From DYCT01 sp051875715 (lineage in GTDB: Bacteria; Bacteroidota; Bacteroidia; Bacteroidales; Bacteroidaceae), in contig JBJEHD010000090.1 of assembly GCA_051875715.1 (NCBI GenBank), positions 1 to 33,509 on the forward strand: a stretch of 33,509 bases of DNA. Reading direction: 5' to 3'. A program made the position numbers and the translations under genes. Numbering within the stretch: the first letter of the stretch is position 1; each line of letters opens with the position of its first letter. The notes beneath the pieces are model-generated. The model made no database searches, was not told the DNA's origin, and saw only the letters and a list, made by a program, of their open reading frames with translations. Shown here one piece after another: positions 1 to 8,813 of the stretch.

Positions 1-42
1 AAATCAGGCTCGGCCTCCGTGCAATTAACTGCCTAGCCTGAT
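1..42 (-). terminator. Probable terminator at the end of the PUL operon (cut by window edge)
   Basis: Bases 3-14 and 31-42 form a 12-base inverted repeat with one mismatch and a 16-base loop. It lies 14 bases past the stop codon of the last PUL gene. Read on the minus strand the stem is followed by TTT, and then the window ends, so the length of the T-run cannot be judged. Confidence 0.55.
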
Positions 43-55
43 AGATTTGTGCCTG

Positions 56-1702
56 TCAACTTTTATTGGATAGTAATGTTTCAAGGTAGTTGTCGAGGTA
101 TAAGAGGGTTGTAACGGAGTCATAAGTGCAGTTCATCCAGAAGCTTTTACCTGGGCGTGTAATCCAAAGGGTGGATAGAAAACCGGAGGAGGCATCTTGC
201 CATATGGTGATGGTGTTGGCCAAACTGATTGCTTTGGCTAAATAGAGAACATCGCCGGTATGTTGGTGTGCGGCTATGAATGCACGAATCAGGTTGCAGG
301 CGCTGTTGTCTACCGGCGTTTGATAATGGTATTGTTCAAACACGCATGGCGTTCCAATCGGATGTATACCTTTATCGTTGGCTGGTGTGTCCCATATGAC
401 AAACTGGTCTTCGCAGAAACGGATTAATTCGAGTGCATCTTCTTTTTCCTGTAGTGTAGTATTGGGCTGTGAAAGCAAAAATGTGGCGTATGGGGCTGCA
501 GTGCAGTTAGTCATGTTCTCGTATGGTTGGAGAAAAACTGTCATGTCCTCGAATTGGCCATACCAGTTATATGATGGTAGAATTCTGTTTTGGATAAACG
601 CTGAGGCGCGATTTCGTGCCTCAACATATTGATCAAAATGGAACTCTGTCTGTAGCCGGTCGAATAGATGGATAAGTTGAATGGGTATGGCTTTAATATC
701 ATTGACGGCTTTCCCTGTCTGATAATCGACTTTGATGGGCCATGAGCCGTCTGCCGCTTGAGTTCGAAGATAGGTATTTGCAATGCCGATGGCATGTTGG
801 AAATAAATTGAATCAAGTGTCAGCTTATAGAGACTGAGTAGTGCGTCTGCCACATTGACTGCTTCCATCATCATGGCCTTCCCAATATTTTCGGCCTTGC
901 GTGCTGTCAGTTGTGTCCCATAATAGGTCGGAGGAAAGAATGCCAATGGAGCGTCAGCAGGTTGGCTTTGTTCTATAAGGAAATGGGCGGCATTACGGGC
1001 AATCCGGGTTGACAAATCTCTGTAGGTGCTGTCGTATTTTGCTTGTAAAACGGCTATGTTTATGGTTGCTCCTATGATCTTACAGGGATATGCATTGTGT
1101 AAATAGCTGAGGTCAGGGGTGATTGAGTCTGCCCAATGCAGGTAGTATGGTTGATGGATAAAATAGAAGAGTCCTTTCAGCGCTGCCTCTCGATAGGAGC
1201 GTACTGCATGCAGATATGGACCATGAAAGGACGCTTTCTTGACAAATGTTCGACGATACACTTCTCCAAGCAGATGCTTATGTTTATCATATGCTGTTAC
1301 GACAAGTTCGTTCTCGCCCAAAGGGACTTTGTCCCAGATGGGACTTAAACTATGAATAGAGGTTTTGCTCTTAAACTGGTATTCACCATTGACGGTGAAT
1401 AGGTATTGTGTCGCTTCTGTGAAACGTGGACAGTCGAATACGGGTGCATAGATGAATGATTGTGAAAATGTGTTCCAGAAGGGTTGTCCGTTTGTACCTC
1501 CCGGACGTACTGGTTGTTGGTAATCCTGAAGGGCTTGTTTGTTCAGTCTCTTGAAATTCAGGTTGAGACGGGATTCGTATGGGATGAGGGATTGTCCTTG
1601 AATCGTGCAGGCACAAGTGAAAAGCAAGAAATGTATCAAAAGGACATGCTTCAAATGGCTGTATATGGATTGCAGACAGATGTTGTTCATAGCATTTATC
1701 AT
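56..1702 (-). CDS. Secreted protein of unknown family, probable alpha/alpha-toroid carbohydrate-active enzyme
   Basis: A 548-residue protein with an N-terminal hydrophobic signal (residues about 18-36, ending near GQS). The next 100 or so residues look like a beta-rich, Ig-like domain (VPLGENELVVTAYD). The rest is helix-rich with repeated aromatic/His segments such as YLRTQAADGSWPIK near residue 315, a pattern seen in (alpha/alpha)6 barrels of lyases, epimerases and hydrolases. I do not recognise the family and see no GH88 motif. It is the last gene of the PUL and starts directly after the TAA of the upstream gene (TAAATG), so the two are probably translationally coupled. An ATG four codons downstream (1690) is an equally good start. 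Base composition is lower in G+C than the genes upstream. A role in processing PL8 products or a side chain is inference from position only. Confidence 0.6.
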   Translation of the reverse strand: MINAMNNICLQSIYSHLKHVLLIHFLLFTCACTIQGQSLIPYESRLNLNFKRLNKQALQDYQQPVRPGGTNGQPFWNTFSQSFIYAPVFDCPRFTEATQYLFTVNGEYQFKSKTSIHSLSPIWDKVPLGENELVVTAYDKHKHLLGEVYRRTFVKKASFHGPYLHAVRSYREAALKGLFYFIHQPYYLHWADSITPDLSYLHNAYPCKIIGATINIAVLQAKYDSTYRDLSTRIARNAAHFLIEQSQPADAPLAFFPPTYYGTQLTARKAENIGKAMMMEAVNVADALLSLYKLTLDSIYFQHAIGIANTYLRTQAADGSWPIKVDYQTGKAVNDIKAIPIQLIHLFDRLQTEFHFDQYVEARNRASAFIQNRILPSYNWYGQFEDMTVFLQPYENMTNCTAAPYATFLLSQPNTTLQEKEDALELIRFCEDQFVIWDTPANDKGIHPIGTPCVFEQYHYQTPVDNSACNLIRAFIAAHQHTGDVLYLAKAISLANTITIWQDASSGFLSTLWITRPGKSFWMNCTYDSVTTLLYLDNYLETLLSNKS

Positions 1703-4009
1703 TTATTGTTTTAAAGTAAAATAGAATATGCCGCTTCCTGCGGTTGCTGCGTGGATGCTTTGACGTGTGATGTCAGTTACTACTTGAATCCAGCGGAGGC
1801 ATCCTAATGAGTTGTCGTAGATATCTGTCCAATGCGCACCTTCATCGGTACTGATAAATAGATGGACCGGATGGTCGCCTAAGGGGTGGTTGGAACATGC
1901 TAAAGCAAACAGGTTCCTTCCGTCTGACGTACGTGAGATGGAGATGGAATTGGCATTGTATGATTTGACTCCTTGTGGACGGACCTGCTTCCATGACTGA
2001 CCGAAATCTTCGCTTTTCCAAAGTCCTTTGTTCCAGAAACCAGCATAGATGATTCCACTCTGCTCAGGATCGGCATACAAGCAGGAGAGAACGGCATAGG
2101 ACTTCGAGTGAAAGGGTAGACGCTTGCTGACATTCACCCAACTGCGTCCGGCATCATGACTGATGAAGATTCCTTTTGTCCATTCCCCCAGATAGATGAC
2201 ATCTTTCTGTTTGGCATCGAAGGCAAGCATCTGTCCTGTACCACATCCGTTCTTGTGTTGGTAATTGACTATCGGTGTCAAGTCTTTGTCAATGAGAAAT
2301 TCTTGGATAGGCAGCGACTCGGCTGCTCCCCAGGACGGGATGTTTGTGGGCTGCCAATGCTCTCCGTAGTCATTGCTGCAATAAAGGCCTGCCGGTTGTG
2401 CTGCGGAATCTGTGGGAGTGAGGTCTCCTTCTAAATAAGCCCAAAATCGTCCTTTCACGTGAGGGTCTTCTTTCAGGTCCTGCACAAAGTTTTTGCCTTT
2501 CAATTCCCAAACGATTTGTCCGGTTTTACCCAGGTCGGTACTTCTGATGAGCCGCATGTATTCTCCTTTTCGCTCGGCGGCATACATCAGCAAGTCCGGA
2601 TCATGCCGGGAGAACGTGAGGGCACGTCCCGGTCCGGATGCGACGGGTGCCATAGCGTAGGACTGCCCTCCGTCGGCCGAGAGAGCCGGTGCATGGTCGC
2701 ATACGCCGCAGGCCCAGATGTTTTCGCGTGTGGGATGCTGGACCAGGGTCTCGCAACAGAGGATACCGATACCTTTGAACTGATGGCCGTAATAACTTTT
2801 GCCTCCGTCGTAGGTGGTGGTGACTCCCCACCAGTTGGCGATGTACAACTTGTCGGGATTAAGACAATCGGGCAAGATGTGTGAGATGGCACTCCCTATC
2901 ATACCTGGTCGTTGTCCGTGCCATGGCTCTGGGAACTCAAAAAGTTGCTCCGGCTTGCAGTCTGGGCTGAGGGGACTCCAGGTCGCTCCGGTATCTTCTG
3001 ATTTGTAGATGGTGATGGGATATCGTGTCGGGAACTGTTCGGCGGTATAGAGAAGGTGTGGGTCTCGTGGCGACTGTGTCAGCGTGCGATATTTTGAGGA
3101 TGTGGGGAGGGAAGCGACCACTTGGAAGGTGGCGCCGCCGTTGGTGCTGCGGTAAACTCCTTTTTGGGAGGAGAACAGAATGGTTTGTCCTTCCTCGGCA
3201 ACCACTATTTCATAAACAGCCAGCGTCTCATGTTCGAATAGGATTCTCCAATGTTTCCCACCATCGTCGGATGTGTAGAGCCGTCCGGGACGTTTCCGGG
3301 GGAAATCCTGTAACTCGCGGAGTTTCTCAAGCACTTCTTCCACTGGTGTGTTGTCGTCGAAGAGTGCTTCGTCCGGAATCGTTCCCACGTAGATTCGGTT
3401 TCGATGGTACAGGATGCTGGCGATGCGCTCTCCGTCCAGTCCACTCTTTTTCCAGGTCTCGCCGCTGTCGTGACTGACCCAGATGCCTTTTGAGTAGGTT
3501 CCGGCGGCTACCTCACCGGATTTGTCGGGGTTGTAACAGATGAGTTCGCCTATGTAGCGTGTGCCGCCGTTGCCGTAGTAGTCCAGTCCGTCTTTAACTA
3601 ATCGCCAATTTTTGCCTCCGTCTGTCGAGCGATGGATGCGCCCTGTAAAATGGAAATTCCGCACATCGCCAGAGGCTCGTAGCAGCGATTGGGGATTGAA
3701 TGGATCGATGGCCAGTGAATGGCAGTAGTGGTCGGACATCTTGTCCAATCCGGCATTCTGAGGTCGCCAGGAGCGTCCCCCGTCTTCGCTGCAGAAGACA
3801 CCGGCAACATCCGATCGGGCAAATAACCGCTCTGGACGTGTGTAATCCTGAACGATGCCTGTGATGTATCCGCCTCCTCCCATGTCTGTTTGATGTACTT
3901 GTATGTCATACGGCCCTTTGTGGCTTGTTTGTAAAGGGATGCGAAGAGGTTGGGCTTGCGCGAGAAGGGTACAAATGAAAGCCCATGTTAGGGTGAGATG
4001 TGTTTTCAT
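1703..4009 (-). CDS. Secreted GH74-like double beta-propeller (BNR-repeat) protein
   Basis: 768 residues with a signal peptide ending near LLAQAQ (residue 20). Residues 44-71 carry the opening signature of GH74 enzymes: GGGGYITGIV, then FARSDVAG, where Asp67 lines up with the catalytic Asp of the family's 'ARTDIGG' motif. About eleven Asp-box (BNR) motifs are spread along the chain, for example SEDGGRSW, STDGGKNW, SHDSGETW, SNDYGEHW, SHDAGRSW and SEDFGQSW, as expected for two seven-bladed propellers. Length fits a GH74 core without carbohydrate-binding or dockerin modules. GH74 members are endo-beta-1,4-glucanases/xyloglucanases; the second catalytic Asp was not located, so activity is unproven. 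It sits 65 bases after the PL8 gene in the same operon. A sialidase label would be wrong on motif grounds, since no FRIP motif was seen. Confidence 0.75.
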   Translation of the reverse strand: MKTHLTLTWAFICTLLAQAQPLRIPLQTSHKGPYDIQVHQTDMGGGGYITGIVQDYTRPERLFARSDVAGVFCSEDGGRSWRPQNAGLDKMSDHYCHSLAIDPFNPQSLLRASGDVRNFHFTGRIHRSTDGGKNWRLVKDGLDYYGNGGTRYIGELICYNPDKSGEVAAGTYSKGIWVSHDSGETWKKSGLDGERIASILYHRNRIYVGTIPDEALFDDNTPVEEVLEKLRELQDFPRKRPGRLYTSDDGGKHWRILFEHETLAVYEIVVAEEGQTILFSSQKGVYRSTNGGATFQVVASLPTSSKYRTLTQSPRDPHLLYTAEQFPTRYPITIYKSEDTGATWSPLSPDCKPEQLFEFPEPWHGQRPGMIGSAISHILPDCLNPDKLYIANWWGVTTTYDGGKSYYGHQFKGIGILCCETLVQHPTRENIWACGVCDHAPALSADGGQSYAMAPVASGPGRALTFSRHDPDLLMYAAERKGEYMRLIRSTDLGKTGQIVWELKGKNFVQDLKEDPHVKGRFWAYLEGDLTPTDSAAQPAGLYCSNDYGEHWQPTNIPSWGAAESLPIQEFLIDKDLTPIVNYQHKNGCGTGQMLAFDAKQKDVIYLGEWTKGIFISHDAGRSWVNVSKRLPFHSKSYAVLSCLYADPEQSGIIYAGFWNKGLWKSEDFGQSWKQVRPQGVKSYNANSISISRTSDGRNLFALACSNHPLGDHPVHLFISTDEGAHWTDIYDNSLGCLRWIQVVTDITRQSIHAATAGSGIFYFTLKQ

Positions 4010-4074
4010 GGTTCTATAGGTGTTTTATGAATAGAACGGAATAATCGCTTTTTTGATATTTGCAGAAGGGATTA

Positions 4075-7000
4075 TTAAGGATGAATCCATTTGAAAGTTT
4101 GATGAGCCCCATCGTGCGACACGTGAATCAGTCTGACGCCAGCAGGATGTTGCTTGAGTGGAACGAATCCTTCAGACGTACCCGACGGGAAAACGTAGTG
4201 CCCGACCTTTTGACCATCAACGGTATTGATGGTTACTTCTGAGATGGATGCCGTAGGGAAGGGAAACAGCAACTTGACGCCACCGGGATGCCCTTCCAAA
4301 CGAATTAGCGAATGGGCGTTTGAGGTTCTTTCTGACTTGGCTGTTTGTGCGTCGCATAATTCGATGTAGGTAGGCATTCCTTCAGCCATGTCGATGTCAA
4401 GCCTTGTCTCTTCGTCGGATTCCTTGGCGAGGGAGACTCCCTTGACTGGCTGGGCCAACACCCAATTTCCACGAAGGGTCAGGCTGGTGTGGCTTGGGGT
4501 TGTATGCCATTTGAATGCACTGTCTTTTTCCGGGCACAGATCGGGATTGCAGATGGCGAGATGGCAATGTCCGTTGTCTGCATCGTGCCTTACCAAAAGC
4601 AAGTGCCTGAAGGTGGTGGATTGTACAATCCCGAAATCCAGGTTTTCTGTTGGTTGATAGAAGGCATATGCTGTGATGTGGCCGGGCAGGTAGGTGATGG
4701 CGTGTAAGTTTTCGTCTTGCTGCTCTACCCGAAACAACTTCCCTTGTTCGCATTGCAGGGCCGCGTCGGCCATCTTTTCTTTTGTCGCGGCTGGCATGAG
4801 CAAAAAGGATGCTTCCCCTTTTGTCGGCTTTATCCCGTGATCGAAGTAGGCTTTGGCAGCCAAAAGCGAGGTGGTTGGCTTTTCAGCATCGACTCCGGTT
4901 TGTCCCGGTGCTGTTTGTGCGCCGTAGTGCAGGTGGAGAGGGTCGTTTCCTTTCGGGATGAAGTACCCTGTGCTGTTAGGGGTGATAATCCAATGGCTTA
5001 CATCGTTATTGAGCACCTCTTTTGCTGCTGTTTGCTCGACCCCATCGACAATCAGAGGCCCGGACTCTGCCGATATGATGTTTTGAAACAAGTTTGTGGC
5101 TGTGTGGCGGTCGTCGCTGTATTCGCCCACGGCCGAGATGCTGTCCGTCATGCACCACACGTAGTTGTCGCAGGCGAACATGGTTTTCCGAAATCGAAGA
5201 TTGGTGGGGGTGAAGCAAAGGGTGTTTCCCCATGTGTCTGTCTGGTCGAAGTCGGTGGCGAAGATGCCGCAATCTCCGTCGGCAAGTGCTCCGGTGAAGG
5301 TCTTCGTGGCGGCATATTGGTCGAACCGCTGCGTGGTGTTTCCTGCGGGCATCATCTCTTTCCAGTTGGTGAAATGGACGGTTGTTGTTCCGGGGACGAC
5401 ATTCCAATCCCATCCTCCGGCACCGAGGTTCGTCGGGTATCCACTCACCGATAGCGGTCCGTCATAGAGTACGTCCAGGCTTCCGTGGCTTTGGTAGCGT
5501 CCGAACCGGTTTTGCCCGTTGTAGATTTCCGCACCCCAGCTGTTCGTTGTCAGCGATTTCATCGAAACTACCCAGTTGGCTTTTCGGAAGATGGCGGCCG
5601 GACTGTAGTTGAATGCGTAGAATCCGTCGTAGTTGGTGGTTGGAACCTGATAGGCGTCTGAGCCAAAGAAGTAGTTGTAGGCCGCCTTGAGTTCGTCTTC
5701 TTCCCCTGCGATGTCTTCTCCTACTTCGATGAGGGATTCAAAGAGGGCTTTGCTGTAGGCCAGTGAGATACCTGCCCCGAACGGGTTTCGCCCGGCAAAA
5801 CTGTTGGCGTAGTAGTGGCATGCGTCGGTGGAATGCTTGGTCGCCATGATGTAGAGGCTGAGTACGGCCTTCTTGAACCGTTTGTAGGAGTCTGTTTGCA
5901 GACGGAAGGGGGTGCCTTTCAGTTGCCACATGGCTTGTGTCCAGGTCATGTAGGAATACATGTAGTTGTTGTAGTGGGCGTTGTGGTGGAAGCCTGTCCC
6001 ATCGGGCTTGAGGATGCCTCGTGCGCCGGGGGTGTATTCCGTGCAGCGGTCGAGGTACCGTTTCACGGCTTTCAGTTCGCGAACGGCTTTTGTATCATCG
6101 GGCTGCAGGGCGGCCAATGGCTCGAAGTGCGGTACATCCAGATAGACGTAGTCGGACACCAGGTTGGCAAGATAGGAGTCTTCCGGCTGGTATACTTCGT
6201 TGTAGAAGCAGACGTATTGTACAAAGTCGAGCAGTTGTTGGCGTATGTCTCCCTGACAGACGGAAGCGACATCGAGTACCAGCGACGGTATTTCTTTTCG
6301 GGATGTATAGAAGTCGATTGTGGACGAAAGTATGTAGTTGCATCCTTCGCCTATTCCCTGATCGAGGATGAAGCGTACGGCTTTCGAGAACAGTTCTTGC
6401 TGGGTTTCCACCTTGGCCAATACTCTCAGATGTGTGAAGATGGTTTGGATGTACGTATCGGTCAGTCCGTTGCACGTGATGTCGATGGGCGTTCCGCTGA
6501 CGTTTCCGTCCTCGTCTTCGCTGATGTTCATGGCATTGAAGAAGTTCATGGCTACTCTTACTTGCACGGTGGTCGGCACGGGCAGGTTGCGTGCAGTCCG
6601 TTCGCGTACCAGACGCAATCCTTCCAACTCGGCTGTGGTGGGTTGTTCGAGTGGAATGTCTCGTTCGAACAAGTGCTTCTTCAGGCAGGTCATGTTGCCT
6701 TTCAGATAGTTGCGGTCGAGTTTCATGTGGGGGCCATCTACCTTGGCATCCAGGTTGGTTGTGTTTTCGAATGTCCAGTTGTCAAACAGAAGCTGTCTCG
6801 TTCCGGGCACGTTCGGATTGAGTTTCCACGTTATGGTCACGTTGTCGATGCGCACGGCGGTTTTCGTTGCATATTCTGCGTAGGTTCGGTTGAACTCTCT
6901 CCATCCTTTAAAGTTGCATAGGACGTTGGCTTGCCGTTTGACTTGTCCGCTGCTCTTGAACTCAATGGTCAGTGTGTCGTTTGTGACTTGTGGCGAGTGG

Positions 7001-7248
7001 AGGTAGAAGAGCGTTCCGTTTGTGGTCAGTGCCTTGAAACTGACGGGGATGTCCATCTGGGCGTTCTTCTCGGTGTCCCATGCCAAGGCTTGTGTGCCTT
7101 CCTTGTAGGTTTTCCCGGTGGTGGCAAGGGTGCCTTCCGTCACCGTCCAGCCTTCGGGCACTCCGTCTTCGAAAGTAAACGTCGTTTGCGCCTGTCCGGT
7201 GCAGATGCCGAGGAGGGCTGTCCATGCTATAATCCAATAGTTTCTCAT
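4075..7248 (-). CDS. Polysaccharide lyase family 8, chondroitin sulfate ABC lyase type
   Basis: A 1057-residue secreted lyase that should cleave uronic-acid-containing glycosaminoglycans by beta-elimination. Signal peptide residues 1-20 (GQAQ). Residues 22-170 match the N-terminal jelly-roll domain of chondroitinase ABC I (start FEDGVPEGW). The catalytic toroid follows: GILKPDGTGFHHNAHYNNY gives His422 and Tyr429, AGRNPF gives Arg487, and AEIYNGQNRFGRYQSHG gives Glu574, corresponding to His501, Tyr508, Arg560 and Glu653 of the Proteus enzyme. GWDWN and AYAFYQP are also conserved. The last 60 or so residues form an extra small beta domain (TVDGQKVG ... PAGVRLIHV) resembling the C-terminal domains of Bacteroidales secreted proteins. 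It follows SusD by 24 bases. Chondroitin versus hyaluronan preference cannot be told from sequence. Family assignment is strong. Confidence 0.93.
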   Translation of the reverse strand: MRNYWIIAWTALLGICTGQAQTTFTFEDGVPEGWTVTEGTLATTGKTYKEGTQALAWDTEKNAQMDIPVSFKALTTNGTLFYLHSPQVTNDTLTIEFKSSGQVKRQANVLCNFKGWREFNRTYAEYATKTAVRIDNVTITWKLNPNVPGTRQLLFDNWTFENTTNLDAKVDGPHMKLDRNYLKGNMTCLKKHLFERDIPLEQPTTAELEGLRLVRERTARNLPVPTTVQVRVAMNFFNAMNISEDEDGNVSGTPIDITCNGLTDTYIQTIFTHLRVLAKVETQQELFSKAVRFILDQGIGEGCNYILSSTIDFYTSRKEIPSLVLDVASVCQGDIRQQLLDFVQYVCFYNEVYQPEDSYLANLVSDYVYLDVPHFEPLAALQPDDTKAVRELKAVKRYLDRCTEYTPGARGILKPDGTGFHHNAHYNNYMYSYMTWTQAMWQLKGTPFRLQTDSYKRFKKAVLSLYIMATKHSTDACHYYANSFAGRNPFGAGISLAYSKALFESLIEVGEDIAGEEDELKAAYNYFFGSDAYQVPTTNYDGFYAFNYSPAAIFRKANWVVSMKSLTTNSWGAEIYNGQNRFGRYQSHGSLDVLYDGPLSVSGYPTNLGAGGWDWNVVPGTTTVHFTNWKEMMPAGNTTQRFDQYAATKTFTGALADGDCGIFATDFDQTDTWGNTLCFTPTNLRFRKTMFACDNYVWCMTDSISAVGEYSDDRHTATNLFQNIISAESGPLIVDGVEQTAAKEVLNNDVSHWIITPNSTGYFIPKGNDPLHLHYGAQTAPGQTGVDAEKPTTSLLAAKAYFDHGIKPTKGEASFLLMPAATKEKMADAALQCEQGKLFRVEQQDENLHAITYLPGHITAYAFYQPTENLDFGIVQSTTFRHLLLVRHDADNGHCHLAICNPDLCPEKDSAFKWHTTPSHTSLTLRGNWVLAQPVKGVSLAKESDEETRLDIDMAEGMPTYIELCDAQTAKSERTSNAHSLIRLEGHPGGVKLLFPFPTASISEVTINTVDGQKVGHYVFPSGTSEGFVPLKQHPAGVRLIHVSHDGAHQTFKWIHP

Positions 7249-7272
7249 CTTATTTCCTTTCTTATTCGTTTA

Positions 7273-8775
7273 TCAGTATCCTGCGTTCTGTGGGAAGTGG
7301 CAAAGTTCCACTTGTTTGGGCGGCAGAGGCATCAGGTAATTCTGCTGGTTGCGGTCGATGTGTCCGGCGGCGGCCACCCGGGGATTGTCTCGGTTGCATT
7401 CTTCCACCTTCTCGCGTCGTACCAGTTGAAACCAGCGCTTGTATTCTGCGAAAAACTCCCAGCCTCGCTCGTCGAACACGTAGCGGTCGAATTCCTCGCA
7501 CGTGAGTCCGTCCGGGGCGTTGTTGTCGATGCCTCCCGAGGCTCTGCGTCTGACGTCGTTCAGGCATTTGTAGGCCAGTTCGTCGGGTCCTCCTGCTGCC
7601 ATGTTTTGTGCTTCGGCATAGATGAGCAGTACGTCAGCGTAGCGGTAGATGGGGATGATTCCGTCCGATTGTGCGGCATCGGTGCCGTAGTCGCGGTATT
7701 TCTTGATGAACGGCGATTTCATGGCCGATTGCTTGTAGGAGTTCGGTTTGGGCTTCCCGGCCACGGAGTAGGTGGTCTGGTAGTTCCATGCTTTGCGCTC
7801 GTCGTCGGGGTATCTCAGGTAGAAGACCTCGTCGGCCAGGTAGTCGCTCCATCCGTTCTCTTCGACGGCGAGGAAGGAGATGCCGTATTGGCTTGCCATG
7901 CTGTTCAGGCGTGAGCAGTTCACGGCAAAGATGTGCTCGGTGTTGTCGCTTTTGAGTACTTCTCTCCACAGGTCGGCATAGTGGTCTGTCAGCCGATGCT
8001 TGTTGTAGGGTGCTTGAATGATCTCGCGTGCTTTGTCGGCGGCCAGTGCGTAGCAGGCGGTCCGTTTCAGCGGCCATCCGGCCATGGTCAGGTACACTTC
8101 GGCCAGGCAGGTCTGTGCGGCAATCTTCCCAACGGAGGAGTTGTCGCCGGTGCGTGGTTGCTCGGGCAGGTATTCTTCGGCTTTCTTGAGGTCGGGCACG
8201 ATGATGCGGTCGTAGATGTCGGCTACGGTGTTTCGTCCGATGGCTTTGTTGCCCAGCACGTCTTCTGTCGATTGTGAGTTGACGACGGCCGGTACGTCGC
8301 CGAAGATGCGCACCAGGTTGTAGTAGGCGAAGGCTCTCATGAAGTAGGCTTCGCCCATGTAGGCTTTTCGCTCCTTCTCTGTCAGATTTCCGTATTCGCT
8401 GGCATCGATGCCTTCGATCAGGAGATTGGCGTTCAGGACCAGGGAGTACATATTCTGCCAGAAGTATTGCACGTCCAGTTCGCTGATGGTTGGGTCGGCC
8501 CGCAGTTCGTCGATGACGATGACGCGTGCCTTGCTCAGTTGCCCGGCTATCACGTCGTCGGCACCGAGCGTGAGGGTGAACAGGCGGCAGCAGTAGCCGT
8601 AGTTCCAGTGCCACAGCGAACGGTAGAGCCCGTTGGCCAGGTTGGTGATGTTGGCCTCGTCGTAGGCGATGTTTTCCGGTGTGAGAAAACTGAGCGGTTC
8701 TTGCCGGAGGTCAGTGCATCCGGTCAGGGGCAGCAGTGTCAGGCTGCTGAGGAGTATTCTTTTCCAGGTTTTCAT
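7273..8775 (-). CDS. SusD/RagB-family glycan-binding lipoprotein
   Basis: 500 residues. Surface lipoprotein that caps the SusC transporter and captures glycan. The N-terminus has a lipobox LTGC with the lipidated Cys at residue 20. The chain shows the usual SusD features: helical TPR-like segments (for example YFWQNMYSLVLNANLLIEG, AYFMRAFAYYNLVRIFGDVP), the segment RYADVLLIYAEAQN, and the canonical terminus QNAGY (usual form QNPGY). Length is typical. It follows the SusC gene by 37 bases across an (AT)8 tract and precedes the PL8 lyase, the standard PUL order. The glycan specificity cannot be deduced, but the neighbouring PL8 enzyme points to glycosaminoglycans. Confidence 0.95.
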   Translation of the reverse strand: MKTWKRILLSSLTLLPLTGCTDLRQEPLSFLTPENIAYDEANITNLANGLYRSLWHWNYGYCCRLFTLTLGADDVIAGQLSKARVIVIDELRADPTISELDVQYFWQNMYSLVLNANLLIEGIDASEYGNLTEKERKAYMGEAYFMRAFAYYNLVRIFGDVPAVVNSQSTEDVLGNKAIGRNTVADIYDRIIVPDLKKAEEYLPEQPRTGDNSSVGKIAAQTCLAEVYLTMAGWPLKRTACYALAADKAREIIQAPYNKHRLTDHYADLWREVLKSDNTEHIFAVNCSRLNSMASQYGISFLAVEENGWSDYLADEVFYLRYPDDERKAWNYQTTYSVAGKPKPNSYKQSAMKSPFIKKYRDYGTDAAQSDGIIPIYRYADVLLIYAEAQNMAAGGPDELAYKCLNDVRRRASGGIDNNAPDGLTCEEFDRYVFDERGWEFFAEYKRWFQLVRREKVEECNRDNPRVAAAGHIDRNQQNYLMPLPPKQVELCHFPQNAGY

Positions 8776-8797
8776 GGCGTATGTGGTCTATGTGTGC

Positions 8798-8813
8798 ATA
8801 TATATATATATAT
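8798..8813. repeat. (AT)8 dinucleotide tract between susC and susD
   Basis: An uninterrupted alternating AT run whose last base is also the first base (plus-strand order) of the susC stop codon complement. It occupies nearly half of the 37-base susC-susD gap in otherwise G+C-rich DNA. Slippage would alter only the spacer, not either reading frame. Confidence 0.85.

Noticed and set aside
1703..4009. Sialidase annotation based on BNR/Asp-box repeats
   Set aside because: Asp boxes are shared by many propellers. The opening GGGGYITG and ARSD motifs point to GH74-like proteins, and no FRIP motif or arginine triad was identified.
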